Source of the DNA: Kocuria sp.
Lineage (GTDB): Bacteria > Actinomycetota > Actinomycetes > Actinomycetales > Micrococcaceae
Length of the DNA stretch: 51,972 bases
NCBI RefSeq assembly: GCF_030538595.1
Contig: NZ_JAUNTS010000015.1
Coordinates: 46,511-98,482 of the forward strand
Direction of reading: 5' to 3'
The position numbers were made by a program, and so were the translations under genes. Shown here one piece after another: positions 34,908 to 44,118 of the stretch (position 1 is the stretch's first letter; the number at the start of each line of letters is the position of its first letter). Below the pieces are notes generated by a model that saw nothing but the letters and a program-made list of their open reading frames with translations, had not been told where the DNA came from and searched no databases.

Positions 34908-36611
34908 GTGGATGCACCAATCATCGTGGCGGGCGCCGGTCCGGTCGGCACCAGTCTGGCGATAGACGCTGCCATGCGCGGAGTTGACGTCGTTGTGCTG
35001 GAAGCCCGGGAGGCCAACACACCGCCCGATGCAAAGTGCAACACCATTGCTTCACGAACCATGGAAGTTTTCCGACGATTCGGTATCGCACAAGATGTTC
35101 GAGCAGCCGGACTGCCAGACGATTTTCCGACCGACACCGTCTTTGCTTCCAGCGTCAGCGGTCATGAGTTCACGCGAATTCAGATGCCTTCCCGCAGAGA
35201 GCGCCAACAGCCCGGTGAATACTTCGACAGCCATTGGCCAACTCCGGAGCCCATGGTGCGCGAAAGTCAGTTGTGGCTCGAACCAATTCTCAGACAAAAA
35301 CTGTTGAGCCTCCCCAACGTCACGTTCCTCCCCCGCACGGAACTGGAATCTTTTTCGCAGGATGCCGAGAGTGTCACGGTGACCTGCCGCGATTTGGATT
35401 CCGATACCCAATTCATGGTCTCGGGACAGTACCTCGTGGGCTGCGATGGTGGAGGCAGCCGTGTACGCAAGGGCATGGGAATTCGCCTGACAGGGGACGC
35501 CGAAATATCGAGGACGCGCAGTGCACTGATCCGATCAACAGACGTCATCAAATTGTTTGGTGAACGCCGTCCGGCGTGGATGACCTGGGTGGCGAATCAC
35601 AAGGCCCGCGGCACCGTGGTGGCCATCGACGGGAAAGAGCTCTGGCTGGTGCACCGTGCGCTCCCTAACGGCACGCAAGAGTTTGAGAGCTTGGACCAGG
35701 ACCAATCCATCAGGGATGTGCTGGGAGTAGATGGAACCTTCGACTTCCAGATACTGCGCGATGAGGACTGGATCGGGCGCCGGCTGGTTGCACCTCGGTT
35801 CAGGAACAACCGTGTGTTCTTGGCTGGCGATGCTGCACACGTGTGGGTCCCTTTCGCCGGGTACGGCATGAACGCTGGAATCGCAGATGCCGTGAATCTC
35901 TCATGGCTGCTGACCTCTGTCATCAAAGGGTGGGCTGCGCCTGGAATTCTGGAGGCCTACGAAGCAGAGCGTTGGCCCATCACTCACCAGGTTTCTAAGC
36001 TTGCAATGACAAGCATGCAGAAGACCCTTGAGGCATTAGGCCGCGGCAAGGTTCCCAGGTTGGTCAGCTCATCCGGCGCACTCGGCAAGTTACTGCGCAC
36101 TAGGTTGCGGCACAAATTATTCCCCGTCACTAAGGCTCAAATGGTCCCGGAGGGTCTGAACTTCGGTTACTACTACACGCATTCTCCAATTATTCTCAAC
36201 GACGGATCGACCGCTCCTGAATACTCCATGGCAGAGCATGTGCCGTCCACAGTGCCGGGGTGCCGCCTTCCTCACTTCTCCGTTCAGGGTATCAGTATTC
36301 TAGATTTATTGGGACCGGATTATACAATCATCAGTTTCGATCCAGGTCAAGAATTGACCCCCATACTCTCAAGCAAGTTACCCATCACTATGGTTCAAGC
36401 AAAATGCCCAGATCAAAATTTGTTCAAAAATCAACTTTATATAGTCCGGCAAGACAGCCACATAGCCTGGCGTGGCGATCGTCTCCCGGAAAACTTGAAC
36501 CTGCTAGTGGACACGCTTTGCGGAATCAAGGTTTCATCACCGAAAGTCCAGCCAACTGTCAGTGACTTTCATTCGTTTTCCATGCCACAGGTCTTGCCTG
36601 CTCAACATTAG
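34908..36611 (+). CDS. FAD-dependent aromatic monooxygenase (PheA/TfdB/MhpA class)
   Basis: This NAD(P)H-dependent flavoprotein hydroxylates a phenolic ring, probably to give the catechol for the dioxygenase. The start GTG 34908 is chosen because GGGAG lies six bases upstream and the FAD motif then begins at residue 4. The open frame runs back to 34656 without a plausible site. The 567-residue product has GAGPVGTSLAIDAAMRG for ADP binding, the DG motif in LVGCDGGGSRVRKG, and the GD motif in FLAGDAAHVWVPFAGYGMN. The C-terminal thioredoxin-like domain is present and more AT-rich. The 297 bases before the start show no gene. Confidence 0.87.
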   Translation: MDAPIIVAGAGPVGTSLAIDAAMRGVDVVVLEAREANTPPDAKCNTIASRTMEVFRRFGIAQDVRAAGLPDDFPTDTVFASSVSGHEFTRIQMPSRRERQQPGEYFDSHWPTPEPMVRESQLWLEPILRQKLLSLPNVTFLPRTELESFSQDAESVTVTCRDLDSDTQFMVSGQYLVGCDGGGSRVRKGMGIRLTGDAEISRTRSALIRSTDVIKLFGERRPAWMTWVANHKARGTVVAIDGKELWLVHRALPNGTQEFESLDQDQSIRDVLGVDGTFDFQILRDEDWIGRRLVAPRFRNNRVFLAGDAAHVWVPFAGYGMNAGIADAVNLSWLLTSVIKGWAAPGILEAYEAERWPITHQVSKLAMTSMQKTLEALGRGKVPRLVSSSGALGKLLRTRLRHKLFPVTKAQMVPEGLNFGYYYTHSPIILNDGSTAPEYSMAEHVPSTVPGCRLPHFSVQGISILDLLGPDYTIISFDPGQELTPILSSKLPITMVQAKCPDQNLFKNQLYIVRQDSHIAWRGDRLPENLNLLVDTLCGIKVSSPKVQPTVSDFHSFSMPQVLPAQH

Positions 36612-36672
36612 GTGACTACCATAAAAACATCCCCATACATGAGGGGAAACATCATCACGAGGAGTGGAACCA

Positions 36673-37281
36673 ATGAGTAACGCGCAGCTTGAGAGCCAGT
36701 ACCAGGATCTACCCGCTGCTGTTCGCGCCAAAGTAGAACAGCACTTGACCGACGCGAAAGTAGCCCTCAAGGTTTGGGCTGGTAGAACCATTCTTGAGAA
36801 GGAGAATTTTGCCAAGCACGCCACCACATCTGCGGGGCGCGTGGGCCTCAAAAGTGGTCAGGTCTCTGAATTGACGGTGATTGCTCCACTGAAACCAGGT
36901 GGTGCCGATCGACTTCGCGCGCTCTTCGATCTGCTCGGTGGCAGTCTCGCCGCAGTCAGTAACGTCGGCACTCTGCATGATATGCGCTGGGTCATTCTCG
37001 ACAATGATTCAAAGCTGCTTTTTGCTACTGCTTACGATGGTGAGTGGGATCCCTACATTGACGACTTCGCCACCCGCATCCCGGAAGTGATGGACTACGC
37101 TTTCGGAAACCTGGAGGGATGGCCGGGAATTAAATCACCCGAGGTGAAGGACTGGATCGCCAGCTACCAGATTCCAGCCGCTGGCTGGTACGTGGCGCAC
37201 CCAGACATGTCTGTTTCGGACGGTCAACGTCTGCTGGAACTCGATGTAGCCGTCCGTGAATTCGCCGAAAAGCTCAACTGA
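36673..37281 (+). CDS. Unassigned protein paired with the DyP peroxidase
   Basis: I do not recognise this family firmly. The start ATG 36673 has GAGGAG eight bases upstream; an in-frame GTG at 36664 is less likely. The 202-residue soluble protein has a helical N-terminus. A segment from about residue 60 on (VSELTVIAPLKPGGADRLRALFDLL, followed by a late LLFATAYDGEWDPYIDDF) reads like the ferredoxin-like beta-alpha-beta fold of DyP/EfeB-type proteins. It is 14 bases upstream of the peroxidase gene and so probably co-translated. It may be an electron donor-binding or assembly partner, or a cargo-type protein; function unknown. Confidence 0.6.
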   Translation: MSNAQLESQYQDLPAAVRAKVEQHLTDAKVALKVWAGRTILEKENFAKHATTSAGRVGLKSGQVSELTVIAPLKPGGADRLRALFDLLGGSLAAVSNVGTLHDMRWVILDNDSKLLFATAYDGEWDPYIDDFATRIPEVMDYAFGNLEGWPGIKSPEVKDWIASYQIPAAGWYVAHPDMSVSDGQRLLELDVAVREFAEKLN

Positions 37282-37295
37282 TAGATGGAATTGTT

Positions 37296-38636
37296 GTGTC
37301 CCGCCTTTTGAGACGATTGCGAACTCCAACCCTTGAGTTGGAAGACATACAAGCTACTATTCTTAGACCACGTCCCGCGCCATACTATGGTACGCACGCT
37401 CTAATCAAGATCGAGGATGCGGCTGCCGGCCGCGAAGCCATGCGACGGTTGCATCAACGTGTTTCGTCGGCAAAAAACTGGCATGAACCTCGTTCAGCCT
37501 GGACGGCGGTGGCTCTGACCTATCCGGGGCTGGTTGCTCTTGGAGTGCCACAGACCTCTCTTGACTCATTCCCCAAGGGCTTTCGGGAGGGGATGGCTGC
37601 CCGCGCTGATTTTCTCCGTGATCAAGGACCGAACCACCCGTCCCGTTGGGAGAAGCCATTTGGTACTGGCAACGTTCACCTTGCGGTCACGGTTTTTGCC
37701 CAATCCGAGTCAGATTGGCAAGAGGAAGTGCGCGCGTATGAGGACCGTCTGTCTGAGCTTTCGGGGCTCACTGTCCTGCTCCGGCAAGACTTTGGTGCCC
37801 AGCCCGGAGACCGCAACGCGTTCGGTTACAAGGATGGTTTCACCCAGCCGGTTGTGGAAGGCAGTGGCCTGGACGGTTTACCTGGGGATGGTAAAGCAAT
37901 CAAGGCAGGTGAGTTCGTCTTGGGCTACAAGGCGGAAGGAGAGGTCGAGCTACCAGTACCAACACCCCCCGAACTCGGTCGCAACGGCAGCTACTTAGTT
38001 TTCCGAAAATATCATTCCCACGTGGCTGCCTTTAACCGATTCCTCCACAACAATGCGAATAACGTTGATGAGCGTGAGCTTCTGGCGGCAAAGCTGGTGG
38101 GGCGCTGGCGTAGCGGCGCGCCCTTGGAGCTCTCACCTGACCGGGATGATCCATCACTGGGTGCAGATGACAATCGCAATAACAACTTCACCTACGGCAA
38201 AGATGAAAAAGGGCTACGCACCCCTCTGAGCTCACACATACGCAGGATGAATCCACGTGACACTAAGTTGAAGACACTATCAGACGTAAATATTCGCCGA
38301 ATCATTCGTCGTTCCACCACATACGGGGATCCACTGGGTGATTCCCTACGGGATGATGGTAACCCTCGTGGACTGGATTTCATCGCCATTGGTGCTCGCG
38401 CTATTGACACAGTCGAGTTTTTACAGAGCGAGTGGGTCAACTCTGGAAACTTCATCGGTAGAGGCACTGAGAAGGATCCCATGCTGGGCCTGCAAGGTAA
38501 TGATGGCTACTTCACGGTGCCTGGTATCCCACCCCGCCGCATCACCGGAATTGAAACATTCAACACGCTTGATGGTGGTGAATACTTCTTCATGCCAAGC
38601 CTCACAGCGCTTGATTGGCTGGGCAACCTGAAATAG
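37296..38636 (+). CDS. DyP-type haem peroxidase
   Basis: The 446-residue protein carries the DyP signature GxxDG as FGYKDG (Asp180), the proximal haem ligand His314 in SSHIRRMNPRD, and the late distal-arginine region (RRSTTYGDPL). Length and insertions suggest the longer C/D-like classes rather than short class A/B. DyP enzymes oxidise dyes and phenolics, including lignin-related aromatics, with H2O2, which suits a cluster for phenolic compounds. There is no Tat or Sec signal, so it is likely cytosolic. The start is GTG 37296. Codon use is more AT-rich than housekeeping genes. Confidence 0.9.
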   Translation: MSRLLRRLRTPTLELEDIQATILRPRPAPYYGTHALIKIEDAAAGREAMRRLHQRVSSAKNWHEPRSAWTAVALTYPGLVALGVPQTSLDSFPKGFREGMAARADFLRDQGPNHPSRWEKPFGTGNVHLAVTVFAQSESDWQEEVRAYEDRLSELSGLTVLLRQDFGAQPGDRNAFGYKDGFTQPVVEGSGLDGLPGDGKAIKAGEFVLGYKAEGEVELPVPTPPELGRNGSYLVFRKYHSHVAAFNRFLHNNANNVDERELLAAKLVGRWRSGAPLELSPDRDDPSLGADDNRNNNFTYGKDEKGLRTPLSSHIRRMNPRDTKLKTLSDVNIRRIIRRSTTYGDPLGDSLRDDGNPRGLDFIAIGARAIDTVEFLQSEWVNSGNFIGRGTEKDPMLGLQGNDGYFTVPGIPPRRITGIETFNTLDGGEYFFMPSLTALDWLGNLK

Positions 38637-38649
38637 CCCGCAACCACCC

Positions 38650-38718
38650 CTCCGCCGAAAACATGGTTTGACCCAATTCAAGGCCCGATTTTTCAACCAA
38701 ACCATGTTTTCGGCGGAG
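38650..38718. repeat. Palindromic repeat family B, copy 2
   Basis: This 69-base palindrome has perfect 21-base arms (38650-38670, 38698-38718) and a 27-base loop whose sequence is the reverse complement of the loop in copy 1 with three changes. It lies between the converging DyP (ends 38636) and xerD (ends 38724) genes, six bases before the xerD stop codon. It marks the right edge of the aromatic cluster and of the whole accessory region. Confidence 0.9.
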
Positions 38719-38723
38719 GTGGG

Positions 38724-39851
38724 CTACCGAGCCCTCGGGTGGGCTGTGGTCCAGACCTCGCGCAGGGAGTCGGCGGTGACCAGCGTGTAGACCTGGGTGG
38801 TGGTCACGGAGGCATGCCCCAGCATTTCCTGGACCACCCTCAGATCCGCGCCCCCCTCCAACAGGTGGGTGGCAAACGAGTGCCGCAACGTGTGCGGGGT
38901 GACCTCCACACCTTCTTCGGTCAGCCCGGATCGATCGGCCGCAGCCTTGATGGTGTTCCACGCCGTCTGCCGACTGATCCGGCCCCCGCGGGCATTGAGG
39001 AACACCGCCGGTGACGCCTTGCCCTTGGTCGAGAACTCGGGTCGCCCACGCACCAGCCACGCATCCAGTGCCGCCACGGCAGGCCGGCCCAATGGCACCA
39101 ACCGCTGCTTAGACCCCTTGCCGAACAGCCGAATGAAGGGCAGCCCCCTGTCCTGGTCCTCCCCCGCTGCCCGAACTGCCGCAGAAAGATCGTCCACATC
39201 CAACGCGATCGCCTCAGAGACGCGCGCCCCCGTGGAGTACATGACCTCCAAGAGCGCTCGATCACGCAACCCCGCAGGTGTGGAGACATCGGGTGCCTCC
39301 AACAAACGCGTGACCGCCTTCACGGAGATCGCCTTGGGCAGTCGCATGCCCGCCACCGGCGGCGGGACTTCGGCAGCAGGATCGGTGACGGTGTGACCTT
39401 CCAAAGCCCAGAACCGGTGAGCGCCCCTCACTGCTACGACGACGCGCGCCGCACTGCGAGCACTCAACCCCGCACCGGGCGCTTCACCCCGTCGGGCGGC
39501 AGAGGCGGCTGAGACAGAGACGGCTGAGGCGGTGGCTGAGTCAGCTGGGCCAACGGGCTCGCCGATTACTGCGGGTACGGGCCGTTGCAGGTACCGAACA
39601 AAAGCCGAAACATGCGCCGGGGTCACAGCCTGTGCGGCGTCCACAGGTGGAGCTTCCGTTGGGTCAATGTCGGCCTGCACAAAATCCACGTACCGTCTCA
39701 GATCCCGCCGATAAGCAGCCAAGGTGTTGGCCGCCAGCCCCCGTTCCACCACCAGATGTTGGAGGTAACGCTCCACGGCCCGTTCCAGCGCGGTGGGGGC
39801 ACCAGATGTGGAACTCGACGGCCCAGGGGATGCAGCGGATTCAGCGGTCAC
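38724..39851 (-). CDS. xerD: Tyrosine recombinase XerD
   Basis: XerD with XerC resolves chromosome dimers at dif, and Xer proteins are also hijacked by integrating elements. The 375-residue protein has the catalytic set Arg210 (STGARVSEA), Lys245 (GKGSKQR), His320 and Arg323 ([13 protein letters not shown]), His346 (LGHASVTTT) and Tyr355 (TQVYT). A core-binding domain (residues 20-150) is interrupted at about 97-128 by an Ala/Ser-rich low-complexity insert. In relatives xerD lies beside parA-scpAB; here it is separated from them by about 36 kb. Confidence 0.92.
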   Translation of the reverse strand: MTAESAASPGPSSSTSGAPTALERAVERYLQHLVVERGLAANTLAAYRRDLRRYVDFVQADIDPTEAPPVDAAQAVTPAHVSAFVRYLQRPVPAVIGEPVGPADSATASAVSVSAASAARRGEAPGAGLSARSAARVVVAVRGAHRFWALEGHTVTDPAAEVPPPVAGMRLPKAISVKAVTRLLEAPDVSTPAGLRDRALLEVMYSTGARVSEAIALDVDDLSAAVRAAGEDQDRGLPFIRLFGKGSKQRLVPLGRPAVAALDAWLVRGRPEFSTKGKASPAVFLNARGGRISRQTAWNTIKAAADRSGLTEEGVEVTPHTLRHSFATHLLEGGADLRVVQEMLGHASVTTTQVYTLVTADSLREVWTTAHPRAR

Positions 39852-39863
39852 AAGCCAAAAGTC

Positions 39864-40565
39864 TCACCGTTGATCCAGCGGGATGATGGAGCGTGCCACC
39901 ACACCACCCGTGTGCCGTAACTCTGGATGGGCCGGCCACGGCACAGATGGATCACGCAGGGTGGTCCACTCAGCGGCTCGTGCAGCATGGGCCGCAAGCG
40001 CTCCCACCACCAAGTTGGGGCTGGACACCCGCCCCGCCAGGATCGCGGCAACAACATCATCCAGGGCAACGCGCGCGCCGATGATTTCTGATTCCTCGTC
40101 CGAGCGTTCGTGGCGCTGGCCCTCGGGGACCGGGTGCAGGCCCCGTGCCAGGAACACCCGGATGGACTCAGCCGATGACCCCGGGCTGTTGTGAAAGTCA
40201 GCCAGAACCCACAGTTCATCTGCTTCCAAGTCAGCTTCTTCCGCCAACTCCCGCCGGGCGGTGACCTCCGGACGTTCACCTTCAACATCCAGGATTCCAG
40301 CGGGAATCTCCCACTGAGTCATTCCCACCGGGTGCCGGTACTGACGGATCAGGTGCACACGGTCCTGATCGTCAAGAGCCACCACCGTGACGGCCCCCGG
40401 ATGGGTGATGAAATCACGAGTCATCCGGGGCCCGCCGTCGCTGAGTTCAAACTGTTCCGCGCGCACGTCCCAGATCCGTCCCGTGTAAACGGTCTCCGCA
40501 CTCAGCACGTGCCGGGGCTCCACGGCATCCGCCAGGTCAGCAGAAGTCAGCTCCGTGAAGTCCAT
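39864..40565 (-). CDS. NUDIX hydrolase, ADP-ribose pyrophosphatase-like
   Basis: It hydrolyses nucleoside diphosphate-linked substrates, most likely ADP-ribose. The 233-residue protein has an N-terminal region typical of ADP-ribose pyrophosphatases (YTGRIWDVRAEQFEL), a substrate loop (IRQYRHPVGMTQWEIPAG) and the Nudix box GILDVEGERPEVTARRELAE continuing EAD. The position usually held by Gly after REUxEE is Asp here, a common variant. It ends 12 bases before xerD and starts three bases after the pyrG stop, so the three are likely co-transcribed. Confidence 0.88.
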   Translation of the reverse strand: MDFTELTSADLADAVEPRHVLSAETVYTGRIWDVRAEQFELSDGGPRMTRDFITHPGAVTVVALDDQDRVHLIRQYRHPVGMTQWEIPAGILDVEGERPEVTARRELAEEADLEADELWVLADFHNSPGSSAESIRVFLARGLHPVPEGQRHERSDEESEIIGARVALDDVVAAILAGRVSSPNLVVGALAAHAARAAEWTTLRDPSVPWPAHPELRHTGGVVARSIIPLDQR

Positions 40566-40568
40566 GGT

Positions 40569-42299
40569 TCAGTCCTGTCCCGGGTGGGCAGCGCGGGCAG
40601 TCTTGCGGTCCAAGGCAGCGTTGACCAGTCCGCGGAACAGCGGATGGGAGCGGGTGGGCCGGGAGAGGTATTCGGGGTGGGCCTGCGTGGAGACGTAGTA
40701 CGGGTGGACGTCCGCGGGAAGTTCCACGAACTCCACCAGGTTGCCGTCCGGGGAGGTGCCACCAAAGACCAGACCGGCGTCTTCCAGCTGCTCACGGTAA
40801 GCGTTGTTGACCTCGTACCGGTGGCGGTGTCGCTCTTGGACCTCAGCGGCGCCGTAGGCTGCAGCAACCACGGAGCCCTCCTTCAGCGCAGCCGGGTACA
40901 ACCCCAGACGCATGGTGCCACCCAAATCGCCTGCCCCTTCCACAAATGCCTTCTGCTCTTCCATGGTGGCAATCACCGGGGTGGAGGTTTCGGGGTCGAA
41001 CTCGGTGGAGGATGCCTCCGGCAATCCAGCCATGTTCCGGGCGTACTCCATGACCATGCACTGCAGGCCCAGGCACAACCCCAGCGTGGGCAGCCCCGTG
41101 GTCCGCGCGAACTTCAGCGCACCGAGCTTGCCTTCCAAACCGCGGATGCCGAACCCACCTGGTACGCAGATGGCATCCACATCACCCAGTTCGCGGGCGG
41201 CGCCTTCGGGAGTTTCGCAGAGGTCAGAGGCCACCCATTTGATCTTCACGCGGGTGTTGTTGTCGAATCCCCCGGCGCGCAGCGCCTCAGACACGGACAG
41301 GTACGCATCCGGCAGGTCAATGTACTTACCCACCAAACCCACAGTCACATGGTGCGCGGGCTCGTGAACGGCGGAGAGCAGGCGGTCCCACTGCTGGAAA
41401 TCAGCCTCCCCGTAGCCGATCCCGAACCAGTCCAGGATGTAGGAATCCAGGTTCTGGGAGTGCAGCGTCTTGGGAATGTTGTAGATCGACGGCGCATCGG
41501 CACAGGAGATCACGGCGTCGACGTCGACGTCGCAGGCATCCCCCACCTTCTTGCGCATGCCCTCCGGGACTTCGCGGTCGCACCGCAGCACCAGAGCATC
41601 CGGCTGGATGCCTAGGTTTCGCAGGGCAGCCACGGAGTGCTGGGTGGGTTTGGTCTTGAGCTCCCCGGACGGACCGATGAACGGGATCAGGGAGACGTGC
41701 AGGTAAAACACGTTCTTGCGGCCAATGTCCCGGCGGATCTGACGGGCGGCCTCAATGAACGGCTGGGATTCGATGTCACCCACCGTGCCACCGATCTCCG
41801 TGATGATGATGTCCGGAGCTTCCTCGCCCTCCGGCGGATGATCGGCATGCCAACGCATCCGGGCTTTGAGTTCATCCGTGATGTGCGGGATGACCTGCAC
41901 GGTTTGACCCAGGTATTCGCCGCGGCGCTCCTTGGCAATCACCGTGGAGTAGACCTGGCCGGTGGTCACATTGGAGGAGGCATCAAGGTTCTCGTCCAGG
42001 AACCGTTCGTAGTGACCAATGTCCAGATCTGTCTCAGCACCGTCGTCGGTGACAAAAACTTCACCGTGCTGAAAAGGGTTCATGGTGCCGGGATCCACGT
42101 TGAGGTAGGGATCCAGCTTCTGCATGGTGACCTTCAAGCCGCGGGCTTTGAGGATCATGCCCAGTGATGATGCCGTCAGTCCCTTACCCAAGGACGAGGC
42201 AACACCTCCCGTGACAAAAATCTGGCGGGTGACCTTTGCGGGGGCTGAGGTCTCGGTCTGCGTCTGGCCTGCCGTCTGGGCGGCGTCGTTTGCGTTCAC
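40569..42299 (-). CDS. pyrG: CTP synthase
   Basis: PyrG makes CTP from UTP, ATP and glutamine. The open frame runs back into recN (42542); GTG 42299 (or the adjacent GTG 42302) gives a normal 576-residue protein. The synthetase domain starts with [20 protein letters not shown], and the C-terminal class I amidotransferase has the nucleophile Cys in [11 protein letters not shown] and the His-x-Glu pair in [11 protein letters not shown] Thr/Gln/Ala-rich leader of about 25 residues precedes the fold. No strong ribosome-binding site is visible, so the exact start is uncertain. Confidence 0.94.
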   Translation of the reverse strand: MNANDAAQTAGQTQTETSAPAKVTRQIFVTGGVASSLGKGLTASSLGMILKARGLKVTMQKLDPYLNVDPGTMNPFQHGEVFVTDDGAETDLDIGHYERFLDENLDASSNVTTGQVYSTVIAKERRGEYLGQTVQVIPHITDELKARMRWHADHPPEGEEAPDIIITEIGGTVGDIESQPFIEAARQIRRDIGRKNVFYLHVSLIPFIGPSGELKTKPTQHSVAALRNLGIQPDALVLRCDREVPEGMRKKVGDACDVDVDAVISCADAPSIYNIPKTLHSQNLDSYILDWFGIGYGEADFQQWDRLLSAVHEPAHHVTVGLVGKYIDLPDAYLSVSEALRAGGFDNNTRVKIKWVASDLCETPEGAARELGDVDAICVPGGFGIRGLEGKLGALKFARTTGLPTLGLCLGLQCMVMEYARNMAGLPEASSTEFDPETSTPVIATMEEQKAFVEGAGDLGGTMRLGLYPAALKEGSVVAAAYGAAEVQERHRHRYEVNNAYREQLEDAGLVFGGTSPDGNLVEFVELPADVHPYYVSTQAHPEYLSRPTRSHPLFRGLVNAALDRKTARAAHPGQD

Positions 42300-42354
42300 C
42301 ACGGGATTCGAGCCTATCACTGGGAGGGTATGGATCGTTAAGGAAAAACAAGGA

Positions 42355-44118
42355 TCAGGGTTGTGATGCCGGTAGCACTGCCGCCTCCAACAACTCTTGG
42401 GCGTGATCGCGGGCGGCTTGCGAGTTCTGGTGGCCGGCCAGCATGCGCGCCAGCTCCACCACCCGTTCATCCGGCTCAAGCACACGGACATCAGAAACGG
42501 TGGAATCGGAACTCTTGGACACCAAAATGTGCTGATCGGCAAACGCTGCCACTTGCGGGAGATGCGTGACCACCAGCACTTGCACGTGCTGGGCCAGCAT
42601 TTTCAGCCGCCGCCCGATCTCCACAGCAGCCTTGCCACCCACGCCAGAGTCGACTTCATCGAACACAAACGTGGGCACGGGATCCACGGCGGCCAGCACC
42701 ACTTCCAGCGCCAGCATCAAGCGGGACAGCTCACCACCGGAGGCCCCCTTGCCCAGGGGACGAGGGGTGGCTTCCGCGTGGGAGCGCAGTAGGAACTCCA
42801 CCCGATCACGGCCGTGACGGTCAAAAGACTCGGTGGGCGTCACGGTGACCACCAGCGCAGCATTGGGCATGGCAAGTGCGGCCAGCTCCGTGCTCACCGC
42901 CTGGCACAGTTCCCGTGCGGCAGCCTGTCTGCGGTCCGTCAGAGCCAGCGCCTGCGCTTGGAGTTCAAGACCCAATTCAGCCCGACGTTCAGCCAGTTCT
43001 TCCTCCCGGTGCGGGTCCTCCACCAGGGTGCCCAAACGCTGCCGGGCGGTGTGCGCAAACTCCAGAACACCTTGGATGTCTGCGCCATAGGTTCGGGTCA
43101 GCGAGCGCAAGGCAGCACGCCGCGACTCCACCTGCGCCAACCGCGCGGGAGCATCCTCGTCCAACCCGGAGGCGTACCCGGAGAGATCGGCCGCAACATC
43201 GTTGACCAGTACCGCCAACTCACGTACTCGGCGGGCCAGCTCCGCCAGTTCGGGATCGGCCTCCGCTTCTTGGTCCAAGGCCTGTTGAGCACCCGCTATC
43301 AAAACGACGGCGGCCGGCGCCTCCGCGTCCATCTCACCTCCGCTGAGGGTGGCGTGAGCCGTGGTGGCCGCCGTGCGCAGGGCCTCCACGTGGGTGAGCT
43401 TGTGCGACTCGGCATCCAGTTCGACGTCTTCCCCGGGCTGGGGGTCCACGGTGTCTATTTCCTCCAACGCCATCTGGAGGCTTTGGGCTTCCAGCGCGCG
43501 TTCGCGCACTTTCTCCCGGATCTCGCGCAGTTGCCCAGACACTTCTTCAAACTCGGACAGGGTCTGCCGGTAGGTACTCAGGAGGTGCGGGAAATCGCCA
43601 GCCAGTTGCGGAGAATCACCGGCCGCGTGCACCGTGGCGTAAGTGTCCAGGGCATGGCGTTGGGCAGCTGCGGAGGTCAGACGCAGTTGATCGGATTGCC
43701 CGTGGACCGCCACCAGGGTTTCGCCCACCTCACTGAGTCGTGCCACGGGCGCGCTGCGTCCGCCCACGTGGGCACGTGATCGTCCACTGGCGGCCACGGT
43801 ACGGCTCAATTGCAGCGTGGCCGTGTCCGCTGTGGAATCGGCGGATGCTTCCCGGTCCACGTCACCGCCTGCATCCTCCACCAGCTGGACGGCCCGATGG
43901 GTGGCCGGAACGTTCACCACGGCTTCGGCCAAGGCTTTTTCCGCACCGCTACGCACCGCGCCCGCGTCACTACGGTCACCCAGCAGCATGCCCAGTGCGG
44001 TGACCACCATGGTCTTACCGGCGCCGGTCTCACCGGAGAGGATGCTCAACCCAGGGCCCAGTGGCAGCACGGCGTCCGTGATCACCCCGAGGTCACGGAT
44101 GTGGATTTCTTCGATCAC
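42355..44118 (-). CDS. recN: DNA repair protein RecN
   Basis: RecN is an SMC-like ATPase for double-strand break repair. The 587-residue protein has the N-terminal Walker [10 protein letters not shown] at about residues 30-38, a long predicted coiled coil through the middle, the signature [11 protein letters not shown] and Walker [13 protein letters not shown]. It overlaps the nadK stop by four bases (ATGA), and 55 bases separate it from pyrG. The order nadK-recN-pyrG is conserved in actinobacteria. Confidence 0.94.
   Translation of the reverse strand: MIEEIHIRDLGVITDAVLPLGPGLSILSGETGAGKTMVVTALGMLLGDRSDAGAVRSGAEKALAEAVVNVPATHRAVQLVEDAGGDVDREASADSTADTATLQLSRTVAASGRSRAHVGGRSAPVARLSEVGETLVAVHGQSDQLRLTSAAAQRHALDTYATVHAAGDSPQLAGDFPHLLSTYRQTLSEFEEVSGQLREIREKVRERALEAQSLQMALEEIDTVDPQPGEDVELDAESHKLTHVEALRTAATTAHATLSGGEMDAEAPAAVVLIAGAQQALDQEAEADPELAELARRVRELAVLVNDVAADLSGYASGLDEDAPARLAQVESRRAALRSLTRTYGADIQGVLEFAHTARQRLGTLVEDPHREEELAERRAELGLELQAQALALTDRRQAAARELCQAVSTELAALAMPNAALVVTVTPTESFDRHGRDRVEFLLRSHAEATPRPLGKGASGGELSRLMLALEVVLAAVDPVPTFVFDEVDSGVGGKAAVEIGRRLKMLAQHVQVLVVTHLPQVAAFADQHILVSKSSDSTVSDVRVLEPDERVVELARMLAGHQNSQAARDHAQELLEAAVLPASQP

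Noticed and set aside
40191-41615. Open frame of 474 codons on plus, antisense to the NUDIX and pyrG genes
   Set aside because: It spans two real minus-strand genes and their junction and has a shadow-like composition rich in Gln, Val and Gly.
42814-43779. Open frame of 321 codons on plus, antisense to recN
   Set aside because: recN motifs are intact on the other strand; this frame has no recognisable domain.
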